A stretch of 18,182 bases of DNA from JBLHKE01 sp047619485 (lineage in GTDB: Bacteria > Verrucomicrobiota > Verrucomicrobiia > Verrucomicrobiales > DEV007), in the NCBI GenBank assembly GCA_047619485.1, contig JBLHKE010000056.1:1-18182 (forward strand), written 5' to 3'. How positions within the stretch are numbered: position 1 is the first letter of the stretch; each line of letters starts with the position of its first letter. Under the pieces are notes generated by a model that was not told the origin of the DNA, searched no databases, and saw nothing but the letters and a program-made list of their open reading frames with translations. A program made the translations under genes and the position numbers. This document shows positions 1 to 7,235 of this stretch, one piece after another.

Positions 1-2
1 TC

Positions 3-176
3 CCGTGGGTGCGCAGCACGCTGGAGGAGGAGGATGCCAGAGAGTTCATCGCGATGGTAATTGCCTACTCAAACAACCTGACCGAACTGGTCGAACTATT
101 GCTAGAAATTTGCTTTTTGCGTGGGGCGCTTGAGAGAGCTGTTGAAGGGAGCGGAGATGGGGAGAAAGGGGGTTGA
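3..176 (+). CDS. C-terminal fragment of an unrecognised protein, cut by window edge
   Basis: An open frame enters from the window edge and gives 57 residues before TGA at 174-176. The first ~33 residues (beginning PWVRSTLEEEDAREFIAM) are acidic and then amphipathic-helical and look like genuine coding sequence. I do not recognise the family. From about codon 34 (base 102 on) the frame runs through a dispersed repeat (see 106-176), so the last ~24 residues, ending GSGDGEKGG, are encoded by repeat sequence rather than by the original gene. The same peptide string can be read from the inverted repeat copy near 6111-6184. This suggests that the native stop was lost or displaced when the repeat arrived. 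Function is unknown. Coding status is likely for the first part. Confidence 0.5.
   Translation, partial: PWVRSTLEEEDAREFIAMVIAYSNNLTELVELLLEICFLRGALERAVEGSGDGEKGG
106..176 (+). repeat. Dispersed ~70 bp repeat, copy A (MITE-free)
   Basis: This stretch matches the reverse complement of 6111-6184 with about seven mismatches over 70 bases, including shared blocks ATTTGCTTTTTGCG and GGAGATGGGGAGAAAGGGGG. Just 5' of it, CTAG at 102-105 is preceded by TATTGCTAG, which also matches the outer flank of the other copy. Copy A therefore looks like the uninterrupted form of a site that carries a MITE in copy B. It supplies the C-terminus of the upstream reading frame. Confidence 0.8.
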
Positions 177-248
177 CCCTCGCAATCCCCTCCCCCCGGC
201 TTCATAATTCTTCTTCAAGGAACAAGCCGAATCGTATAAGAGTAATTT

Positions 249-2840
249 ATGCCGTCAAAAAAATCGTCATTTATTCCATCTCTCTTCGTCGCCGCTCTCC
301 TCACCTCCACTCCCGCTAAGGCTGGCCAATTTCTGATCGACTTTGCTGGCAACGGTCCAAATTCCAGCGGTGCAGCAGCCGGATGGGACGGGATTGACAG
401 CCTGGTGCAGGATGTCCCGACGGCTCCTCTGACCGACCTTAATGGCACGGATACCGACGTCACGATCACCGCCCTCGACGACGGCTTCAACCCGAACAAC
501 ACAGCTGCTCCCGGATCTGCCGCCTCCCACGATGGCATCGACGTACCCGTCGAGGCCCGGAACGACTACCTTTTCAAAATCGCCGACACCGCAGGTACTT
601 CGGCGCGCATGAGATTCGACAACCTCGATACCGGCACCTACAATATCACGGTCTTCGAAGGCAGGACGTCGGACACGGGTCAGTTTGCAAAAATCTGGGT
701 GGGTGACGCGACTGGCAGCGGCGAACCCGCAACCCAGAACACCGGCAGTTTTGCCCCATCTGGCAGCGCGACCGTCGCAGTAGAAGTCGGGGCCGCGGAT
801 GTGCTCTGGTATCGCCACTTGGAGGACGGCTCGGGAGGGATCAGCGGGATGATCATCAATCCGACCTCCGACCCGACGGAATTGCTCGTCGAAGATTTCA
901 ATGCGGACGACGGTGGCTTCATCGAAGAGGCGACCGGCAACACCCCGATCCCTTCGGTCTACAACGCTGGAGCTGGCACCTGGTCGATGGAGGGCGATGA
1001 TGCAGGACCGGCGACGAACACGCTCACTAGCCCACCGATCACCGTTCCCGACACCGCAGGGATCGAGGTCAGCTTCGATCACCGCTACAGCATCGAGGCA
1101 GAGTGGGACGGGGCAGCGCTGCAATTTTCGATCGACGACGGGGCATTCCAGACAGTCCCGAATTCGGCGTTCACGCAGAACGGCTACACCTTTCTCGGAC
1201 TCATCGGCAACCACGTCCTGGCCGGCGGGGATGGGTTCAATGGCGATTCGCCAAACTATGCGGTCCCTGAGTTTATCACCAGCATCGCGCAGATCGGAGG
1301 CGTGCCGGGTGGCAGCGCCCTGAGGATCCGCTTCATCGGCGCCTGGGATGAGGGTGCCCGCGGCAGCAGCGTCCCCGGCTGGGAGATCGACTCGGTCAGG
1401 GTCAGTGTCGTCACCGACCAAGATGGAGACGGGATGCCCGACGACTACGAAGATGCAAACGGCCTCGACAAGACAATGGACGACGCCGACCTGGATCTGG
1501 ACGTGGATGGTCTGAAAAACCTCGACGAGTACTTGCGCAAGACCGATCCCCAAGACGACGACACTGACAACGATGGGCTCCTCGACGGTGTCGAGACCGG
1601 GACGGGCGTCTTCGCAGGATCTTCAGATACCGGCACAAACCCGCTCAACAGCGACACGGATGGTGACGGCCTGCTCGACGGGGTCGAGGACAGTGGGATG
1701 ATTTTTGTGAGTGCCGAGATGACTGGTACCGACCCGAACAACCGCGATTCGGACGGCGATTTTCGCTCCGACGGCGCCGAGGTGGCTGCTGGCTTCGACC
1801 CGAACGTGCCGAACAGTGCGACCGATGGACTCGGGATCGGCCTGGTGAACTACTGGTGCTTCGACAACGAATCGCTCGAGGACGTCGCCCACTCGCAGAG
1901 CCTGGGCGAGAGTTCGGTCGCAGATGATGGTGCCTTTGCGGGAGCCAATGGCACTGCCGGGATCGCGTTTGGGACTGGTTTATTCGACGGTGGCATCACC
2001 CTGAACGGAGCCGTCAGTCAGAATGATGGCTTCGTCGAGGTGCCGCGCAGCGCGGATACGCTGTTCGGTGCTAACGCCACCAACCCAGCAGCCCCGAACA
2101 CACTCTCCACGTCGGTCTGGGTTCAGGCTGCAGACTTCGATGCCAGCTGGCAGACGATCCTCTCCCACGGTGAGGGCAACCAGTACCGCATCGCCCGCCG
2201 CGGTGGTGATGTCCCTGAGATTGCCGCCTACGCGGGTGGTTCTGGGGACATCCCGGGTGCAGCAGGTGTCGGCCCGGCGATCACAGCGGGGACCGGCTGG
2301 CACCACATCGTCGCGGTCAGTGAAGGTTCCGTCAGCACACGCCTGTGGGTGGACGGGACACTCGTCGCCACCGGCGCAGCACCGACGATCGATGACGCCA
2401 AAACTGGTGGTGCCCTCAACCTCAATATCGGCGCCAACCCAGACACCGGTGCCAACAACCGCGAATGGCTTGGGGACATCGATGACGTCGCCCAGTGGAA
2501 CCGGGTGCTCGACGAGTCTGAGATCGCAGCGATCTACAACGCGGGTCTTGCCGAAGCCAGCCTGAAACAACTGCTTGGCGGCGGGCTCGTCAGCCAGTTC
2601 CGTATCACGGAGTACACCTTCGATGAGGCGAGCGGCGCGATGTCGCTGACATGGAGATCCAAACAGGGCAAGTCCTACCGGATCGCCTACACGACCGACC
2701 TGGGCGGCTGGGGGATCGATCTCGACGATGGCTACCCTGCAGCGGCCGGAAGTGAAACCACGACCTTCACTTTCAACCGGGACCAGCTCGAATCCAGTAC
2801 GGCACCACGTCTGCTATTCCGAGTTGAAGAAGTCCAGTAA
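249..2840 (+). CDS. Large secreted protein with TSP3 calcium-binding repeats and LamG domain
   Basis: This is an 863-residue exported protein. Residues 1-25 form a signal peptide (basic start, hydrophobic core, AKA before G26). Residues ~26-205 are an N-terminal beta domain beginning FLIDFAGNGPN, of a kind I associate with exported verrucomicrobial proteins. Residues ~211-387 form a second beta-sandwich (jelly-roll/MAM-like). Residues ~387-525 hold thrombospondin type 3 repeats, seen as repeated DxDxDGxxD motifs such as DQDGDGMPDD, DTDNDGLLDG, DTDGDGLLDG and DSDGDFRSDG, which bind calcium. Residues ~525-768 are a LamG/concanavalin A-like domain (WHHIVAV, LWVDGTLV, IDDVAQWNRVL, IAAIYN). A ~80-residue C-terminal beta domain follows. 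A surface or periplasmic carbohydrate-binding or adhesive role is inferred; no catalytic motif is visible. No Shine-Dalgarno precedes ATG 249, while TATAAG lies at 235-240, close enough for a nearly leaderless mRNA. The gene converges with the sulfatase operon. Confidence 0.9.
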   Translation: MPSKKSSFIPSLFVAALLTSTPAKAGQFLIDFAGNGPNSSGAAAGWDGIDSLVQDVPTAPLTDLNGTDTDVTITALDDGFNPNNTAAPGSAASHDGIDVPVEARNDYLFKIADTAGTSARMRFDNLDTGTYNITVFEGRTSDTGQFAKIWVGDATGSGEPATQNTGSFAPSGSATVAVEVGAADVLWYRHLEDGSGGISGMIINPTSDPTELLVEDFNADDGGFIEEATGNTPIPSVYNAGAGTWSMEGDDAGPATNTLTSPPITVPDTAGIEVSFDHRYSIEAEWDGAALQFSIDDGAFQTVPNSAFTQNGYTFLGLIGNHVLAGGDGFNGDSPNYAVPEFITSIAQIGGVPGGSALRIRFIGAWDEGARGSSVPGWEIDSVRVSVVTDQDGDGMPDDYEDANGLDKTMDDADLDLDVDGLKNLDEYLRKTDPQDDDTDNDGLLDGVETGTGVFAGSSDTGTNPLNSDTDGDGLLDGVEDSGMIFVSAEMTGTDPNNRDSDGDFRSDGAEVAAGFDPNVPNSATDGLGIGLVNYWCFDNESLEDVAHSQSLGESSVADDGAFAGANGTAGIAFGTGLFDGGITLNGAVSQNDGFVEVPRSADTLFGANATNPAAPNTLSTSVWVQAADFDASWQTILSHGEGNQYRIARRGGDVPEIAAYAGGSGDIPGAAGVGPAITAGTGWHHIVAVSEGSVSTRLWVDGTLVATGAAPTIDDAKTGGALNLNIGANPDTGANNREWLGDIDDVAQWNRVLDESEIAAIYNAGLAEASLKQLLGGGLVSQFRITEYTFDEASGAMSLTWRSKQGKSYRIAYTTDLGGWGIDLDDGYPAAAGSETTTFTFNRDQLESSTAPRLLFRVEEVQ

Positions 2841-2856
2841 CCCACACAGTTGGGTG

Positions 2857-2888
2857 AGGGCACCTCCGGAAACCTGCTGTGGAAATGG
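2857..2888. repeat. 32 bp dispersed repeat, first copy
   Basis: These 32 bases are identical, in the same orientation, to 18061-18092. They begin AGGGCACCTCCGGAAA and end TGTGGAAATGG. The copy sits in the 57 bp gap between two convergent genes, right after a weak hairpin following the TAA (ACCCA/TGGGT arms at 2840-2844 and 2851-2855). Flanks of the two copies differ. It is probably the end or a remnant of a mobile or REP-like element. A role in transcription termination cannot be excluded. Confidence 0.85.
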
Positions 2889-2897
2889 CGATCGGTC

Positions 2898-4517
2898 TCA
2901 TTGCTTGGTCTTGGTTTTCGTCTTCTTTGGTTTCTTCGCCTTCTTCGGTTTCTCCTTAAATGCCTGACCGGTGCACGATTGGTACCAACTCTTCCACGCT
3001 GCCTCCATCGCCTCGACCCGTTGCGGTTCGCTGGAGGCAAGATCCGAGGCCTCGGTGCGGCCGGTTTTGAGGTTGTGTAACTCCCATGGTGCGGAGCCGC
3101 GTCGCACGAGTTTCCAATCGCCATCCCTGATCGCCTTACCGCTGCCATACTGGAAAAATAGCGGCTTATTGCGTGCCAGTGGTTTCCCAGCAAAGGCTGG
3201 AGTGATCGAGATGCCATCGATCGGCGGGACCGCTTGCTGTTTCGATTCTCCCGGGTAGCTAGCCCGCTCCCCGGCCAGTTCCATCCATGTCGGTAGCAGG
3301 TCGATGAGGTGGCAGGGTTTGCGATAGAATTTGCCGCGCATCTTCTCGCTGATCCCCTTCGGCCAGTGGGCGATCATCGGCGTGTTGATGCCGCCTTCGT
3401 GGCTGGTCACTTTCCAGAATCGCAGTGGCGTGTTGGCAGCATTCGCCCACTTGGATCCGATCGACTCGAAAGTCCCAACCGACCCCCACGGTTCCGGCGG
3501 GGCGCCTTTGCGATTCGGGCTCTCGGCGCTGGCTCCGTTGTCGACTAGGAATAGGATCAGCGTGTTTTCCAGTTCGCCCAGCGCTTCGAGTTTCTCTATG
3601 AGCCGGCCAACATTCTGGTCGACGCGATCGACCATCGCTGCGTGCACCGCCATGCGCTTCGACTCCATCTGGCGGCTCTCATCTGACATCTGTGACCACT
3701 CGTCGAGTTTTGCTTCCGGCTCACTCAGCGGGGCGCACAGCGGATCGTGCAATCCCATCGCGACCTGCCGCTGGTAGCGCGCCTTGCGAATCGCTTCGTA
3801 TCCGCCATCGTAGCTTCCCTTGTATTTGGCGATGTCCTCCGGGTGTGCGTGCAGTGGCCAGTGCGGCGCGTTGTAGGCGAGGTAGAGAAAGAATGGCTTC
3901 TCGATCCCATCCGATTCGTTCCTCTTGGCATCATCGAGCCAGGTGAGCGCCCAGTCGGTGAAGCTGTCGGTGGCATAGAATTTTTTGTCCGGGACAAATG
4001 GCTTCACCAGCTTGTCATCGAAGGCCCATGTGTAAACGGCGCGCCAGCCGGGTGGCGGTTCGCCCTCGCGCGCGTCTTGGCCAGGGTTCCAGAAGTTGAT
4101 CGCCCCGCCGAGGAAGCCCGAGAAGTGGTCGAAGCCACGCCCGTGGGGATTGAAGTCGGCGTGATGCTTGCCCGACCACCAGGTGTGATAGCCAGCCGGC
4201 CGCAGCACTTCACCGGCCAGGGCGGTGCGTTCGAAACCGCGACCGCTGCGCTGGTGATAGAGTCCACTCAGCAGGCTGATCCGCGTGGTCCAACACTTCG
4301 AAGTGTTGTACATCTGGGTGAAGCGGATCCCCCCGGCTGCGAGTTTGTCGAGCGTCGGGGTCTTGATCTCCGAGCCGTAGCAGCCCAAGTCCGAGTAACC
4401 CATGTCATCGACCATGATAGTGACGATGTTCGGTCGCGGGTCGCTAGCGAATCCTGCGGGAATGGTAGCGAGCAGTGCGACGAAGGCGCAGAGGATCTTT
4501 ATCGGGCGCGGGCTCAT
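2898..4517 (-). CDS. Secreted formylglycine-dependent sulfatase (type I, arylsulfatase-like)
   Basis: A 539-residue sulfatase that hydrolyses sulfate esters, probably on a sulfated polysaccharide, in the periplasm or outside. ATG at 4517 was chosen because it overlaps the upstream gene's TGA as ATGA, has GAGGA about eight bases before it, and starts a clear signal peptide (cleavage near GFA-SD, residue 24/25). Family residues: metal ligands D37 D38; the formylglycine motif C75-W-T-T-R79 followed by SLLSG; K117 and H118/H119 (SGKHH); H219 (APHW); D326 N327; K369 with HEGGINTP after it. The NTPLRFWK...HEGG region resembles the S1_4 arylsulfatase group. The motif position after C-x is Thr, where Pro or Ala is standard. 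The C-terminus is a ~20-residue Lys-rich tail. It is the second gene of a coupled operon. A maturase (anSME/FGE) must lie elsewhere. Confidence 0.92.
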   Translation of the reverse strand: MSPRPIKILCAFVALLATIPAGFASDPRPNIVTIMVDDMGYSDLGCYGSEIKTPTLDKLAAGGIRFTQMYNTSKCWTTRISLLSGLYHQRSGRGFERTALAGEVLRPAGYHTWWSGKHHADFNPHGRGFDHFSGFLGGAINFWNPGQDAREGEPPPGWRAVYTWAFDDKLVKPFVPDKKFYATDSFTDWALTWLDDAKRNESDGIEKPFFLYLAYNAPHWPLHAHPEDIAKYKGSYDGGYEAIRKARYQRQVAMGLHDPLCAPLSEPEAKLDEWSQMSDESRQMESKRMAVHAAMVDRVDQNVGRLIEKLEALGELENTLILFLVDNGASAESPNRKGAPPEPWGSVGTFESIGSKWANAANTPLRFWKVTSHEGGINTPMIAHWPKGISEKMRGKFYRKPCHLIDLLPTWMELAGERASYPGESKQQAVPPIDGISITPAFAGKPLARNKPLFFQYGSGKAIRDGDWKLVRRGSAPWELHNLKTGRTEASDLASSEPQRVEAMEAAWKSWYQSCTGQAFKEKPKKAKKPKKTKTKTKQ

Positions 4518-5926
4518 TTGTAATCCTCGCCGTTGAGGCTGCCGATCACCGATTTCATCCATTTCTCCAAATCGGCGCTCATTTTCTCGACCCGCTCTGG
4601 CTGCTTCGCGGCGAGGTCGGTTTTCTCCATCGGATCACCGCTTAGATTGTAGAGCTCGAGCTTTGGCTTCCCGTCACCGTTCTTTTTTGGAATACGGTGT
4701 AGCTTCCACGGCCAATCGTTCCACGCGGCGTGGCCTGCCAGTTTGTCTTTAGGGTGTTGTGATTTGATCTCACCGGAGTTTTTCATCAGGCGCGATTCGC
4801 TGTGATACGGTTTGCCGGCCTTCTGGGCGGCGAGTTCTTGTTTCATCCACTGGTCGCTCGGAGTGCCGATGCCGCCAGCAGCGAAGCTCCAGAAGGCCAT
4901 CTCTCTTGCGCGTTCGTCGGTCTTCCCATCGATCACCGGAACGAGGCTGATGCCGTCGAGCAGTGGCTGCTTGTCCAACTTGATGCCGAGCAAGTCCATC
5001 ACCGTCGGGTAGATGTCGACGGTGTTGCCTGGGGCTTTGGTGACGCGCGGTTTCTTGATGCGTGCTGGCCACTCGATGATCGCAGGAACGCGCAGCCCGC
5101 CCTCGTAGATCGATCCCTTCTTGCCACGACCGCCGCTGCTGCTCTCTTTCAAACCGCCGTTGTCGGAGGTGTACCAGAACAGCGTGTTCTCGTGCAGGTT
5201 TTCATCGCGCAGCGCCTGGCGCAATTTGCCGACGGCGCGATCTAGCCCGGTGATCTCACCGTGCCAGTGCGGTTTTTTGATATCAGGATAGTGGACGAGA
5301 TCTTCCTTGGCAGCGCGGTGCGGGCTGTGCGGCGACCCGAACCAGACGACGGCCAGGAACGGTTGTTTTTTCTGCGAGCTCTGCTTGATGAAATCGATCG
5401 CGGCGTCGACGGCGATGATCGAGCTCTCGCCTTTGATTTCGACCGCGGTGCCATTGCGGCTGAGGACTGGATCGTTGTCGTAGAAGTTGAATGCCGAAAG
5501 CCAGTGATCGAAGCCGCTGTTGCCCGGGCTCACCGGGCTGTCCTTGAGGACGGAGCCGATGTGCCACTTGCCAAAATGGCCGGTGGTGTAGCCGACGTCC
5601 TTGAGGCGTTCGGCGATGGTGACTTCCTGCGGGCGCAGCGTGCGTCCCCACGTGAAACAGCCGAAGCGGTTCGGGTGGCGGCCGGTCATGACACTGCCGC
5701 GGGTCGGCGAGCACACCGGTGCGGCGGCGTAGAAGTGATCGAAGCGCAGCCCGGCCTTCGCCATCGCGTCGAGGTGCGGGGTGACCAGTTCCGGGTGGCC
5801 GTTGTAGGCGGTGTCGCCCCAGCCTTGATCGTCAGCCATGACGAGAACGATGTTGGGGCGGTCCGCGGCGAACAGTGGGACGGCCAAGAGGACGGTGAAC
5901 GAGATGGTGGATATCAGGCGTTTCAT
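4514..5926 (-). CDS. Secreted formylglycine-dependent sulfatase (type I)
   Basis: A 470-residue exported sulfatase, first gene of the pair. The signal peptide is residues 1-20 (cleavage near LFA-AD). Active-site elements are all present: D32 D33 (MADDQG), canonical C72-S-P-T-R76 with GSVMTGR following, K120 and H122 (FGKWHIG), H200 (SPHSPH), D255 N256 (TSDNGG), K270 and YEGGLRVP. It therefore should be matured to formylglycine and be active. The substrate cannot be told from sequence; exo-type sulfatases of N-acetylgalactosamine-6-sulfatase/heparan-sulfatase style share this layout. A good ribosome site, TAGGAG, lies seven bases before ATG. The stop overlaps the next gene's start by four bases, so the two sulfatases are translationally coupled and probably act on the same glycan. 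Confidence 0.93.
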   Translation of the reverse strand: MKRLISTISFTVLLAVPLFAADRPNIVLVMADDQGWGDTAYNGHPELVTPHLDAMAKAGLRFDHFYAAAPVCSPTRGSVMTGRHPNRFGCFTWGRTLRPQEVTIAERLKDVGYTTGHFGKWHIGSVLKDSPVSPGNSGFDHWLSAFNFYDNDPVLSRNGTAVEIKGESSIIAVDAAIDFIKQSSQKKQPFLAVVWFGSPHSPHRAAKEDLVHYPDIKKPHWHGEITGLDRAVGKLRQALRDENLHENTLFWYTSDNGGLKESSSGGRGKKGSIYEGGLRVPAIIEWPARIKKPRVTKAPGNTVDIYPTVMDLLGIKLDKQPLLDGISLVPVIDGKTDERAREMAFWSFAAGGIGTPSDQWMKQELAAQKAGKPYHSESRLMKNSGEIKSQHPKDKLAGHAAWNDWPWKLHRIPKKNGDGKPKLELYNLSGDPMEKTDLAAKQPERVEKMSADLEKWMKSVIGSLNGEDYK

Positions 5927-5961
5927 GGTTTGCTCCTACGGTTTTAGCACATCGCGGGCAA

Positions 5962-5986
5962 GACTTCGAGCGCTACGCCCGAAGTC
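5962..5986. repeat. Hairpin in the upstream region of the sulfatase operon
   Basis: GACTTCG at 5962-5968 and CGAAGTC at 5980-5986 form a 7 bp stem with an 11-base loop, about 36 bp upstream of the first sulfatase start. The rest of 5987-6110 is GC-rich with no supportable gene. I read this as part of the intergenic repeat cluster; a regulatory role for the operon is possible but unsupported. Confidence 0.45.
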
Positions 5987-6110
5987 TGAAGCTCCAGCAA
6001 TCCGTTTGTCGATGATTGCTTCGAGCAGAGAAGGTCGGGGTCGGGCAAGAGCGCGGCGGATGAAGGCAGCGGCCAGGGGCGGACGGCAGGAGCCGCGGGT
6101 CGATGCGCCG

Positions 6111-6184
6111 GGTCACCCCCCCTTTCTCCCCATCTCCGATCCCTTCAACGGCGCCCTCAAGTGCCCGACGCAAAAAGCAAATTC
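6111..6184 (-). repeat. Dispersed ~70 bp repeat, copy B (interrupted by a MITE)
   Basis: This is the reverse complement of 106-176 at roughly 90 percent identity, so the two copies bracket the whole TSP3/sulfatase block as inverted repeats about 6 kb apart. The homology stops at CTAG 6185-6188. It resumes beyond the 159 bp insert at CTAG 6348-6351, with the bases up to about 6356 matching the flank of copy A. Confidence 0.8.
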
Positions 6185-6188
6185 CTAG

Positions 6189-6347
6189 GAGCCTGTCGGA
6201 CTTAGAGGATTCGAGCAAAACGTTTTAAAATTCCGATCCAGATCCGTTTGCTGGGGAGGATTTAAATGGATTTAATGACGATTCAGCGGGCGGATCTGGG
6301 CGAATTCTAAAATGATTCTTGCCGGAGCGGGTAAGTCCGACAGCCTC
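6189..6347. mobile_element. 159 bp MITE-like element with CTAG target duplication
   Basis: The ends are GAGCCTGTCGGACTTA (6189-6204) and its near-perfect reverse complement TAAGTCCGACAGCCTC (6332-6347), 15 of 16 matching. Further in, the two halves keep partial symmetry: CAGATCCG near 6238 mirrors CGGATCTG near 6293, and TTTTAAAATTC mirrors GAATTCTAAAA. CTAG flanks both ends (6185-6188, 6348-6351). There is no coding frame inside. The short length, terminal inverted repeats, palindromic body and 4 bp duplication fit a non-autonomous miniature element. IS5-type transposases favour YTAR targets such as CTAG, but the parent is not identified. It lies between the sulfatase promoter region and the dioxygenase gene. 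Confidence 0.75.
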
Positions 6348-6611
6348 CTAGCAATAATACAAGCCGTCGCAGATCAACGCACTGCCCGTCGCGCGTAGAA
6401 TGCGCCGTGGGCGCTCAACCTCAAACCCTGAAGTCGGAGCGCGCTGTCGGCAGTCAGTGACATCGCTTTGACGTTATGTGGGGATATATACTCGGTCAGA
6501 ATTTGTGGTTGTTGCGCGTCACTCGTTGGCCTGAAGAACATTGCTTCGGTTTGGTGTCTCCGACCTATCAAATACCATGTCTTCCGTTTCTCCTCGCTTT
6601 TTGGTCTTCGA

Positions 6612-7235
6612 ATGAATAATATTGTTGGAGTGAAAGTTCGGCTACCATTTTCATTCGATGTCGAAAGTCTGGGCGCGGAATTGGCAACCGTCCGCGACGA
6701 CGAATGGATTGCGCACTACAATCCTGATGACCATGAGGGCAACTGGCGGCTGGCCGCATTGATGGCTCCTGCTGGAATGCAATCCAACATTTGGTCCTGC
6801 GCGATTCCCGAGATTTGTAGTCCGACACCACTCTTGAAACGGTGTGACTATTTCCAAACGATTCTTGATCAGATTCCAGTCAAGAAGTCGTCGGTACGTC
6901 TAATGAAATTGGACGCAGGGGCGGTCATTAAGGAACACTGCGATTCGTTTGGGGACGAGGAGGTTCGGATTCACGTCCCGGTGACAACAAACCCGGAAGT
7001 CGAGTTTTCCATAGCAGGCGAGAGGGTGGAAATGGAGGCAGGAAGCTGTTGGTTTTTGGACTTTCGGCTACCACACAGCGTGGTCAACCACGGAAATGGG
7101 TCGCGAACACATTTGGTCATCGATGCCTACCGGAACGATTGGCTTGCGGAGCAGCTAGGTGTGGGGGGGGAGGCAGTTCTCACATGCGAAATCCCGGCGG
7201 CAGCGCAAGCGGGCGGGCAAGTCTCAAACACATAA
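6612..7235 (+). CDS. Aspartyl/asparaginyl beta-hydroxylase-like Fe(II)/2-oxoglutarate dioxygenase
   Basis: A 207-residue soluble protein of the Asp/Asn beta-hydroxylase fold (cupin/double-stranded beta helix). The iron triad is H109-x-D111 (in GAVIKEHCDS) and H155 (in FRLPHSVVNHG), with R165 (GSRTHLVID) placed to bind 2-oxoglutarate. IHVPV at 120-124 is the usual strand after HxD. The reaction would be hydroxylation of an Asp, Asn or related side chain; the substrate is unknown. ATG 6612 was chosen over the upstream in-frame start at 6468 because conserved sequence begins only after it; no Shine-Dalgarno is visible. After about residue 187 the sequence turns into an Ala/Gly-rich tail unlike the domain, and the gene ends against the GC-rich repeat region, so the last ~18 residues may be repeat-derived. 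Confidence 0.8.
   Translation: MNNIVGVKVRLPFSFDVESLGAELATVRDDEWIAHYNPDDHEGNWRLAALMAPAGMQSNIWSCAIPEICSPTPLLKRCDYFQTILDQIPVKKSSVRLMKLDAGAVIKEHCDSFGDEEVRIHVPVTTNPEVEFSIAGERVEMEAGSCWFLDFRLPHSVVNHGNGSRTHLVIDAYRNDWLAEQLGVGGEAVLTCEIPAAAQAGGQVSNT

Noticed and set aside
267..1553. Long minus-strand frame (428 codons) opposite the TSP3/LamG gene
   Set aside because: It mirrors a GC-rich gene with clear domains. Its own translation is Val/Asp/Arg-rich without motifs and it has no start context.
1980..2570. Minus-strand frame of 196 codons opposite the LamG domain
   Set aside because: It is a shadow of the LamG coding sequence. No recognisable domain is present.
3747..4523. Plus-strand 258-codon frame opposite the second sulfatase
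   Set aside because: The sulfatase on the other strand has every active-site motif; this frame is its antisense shadow.
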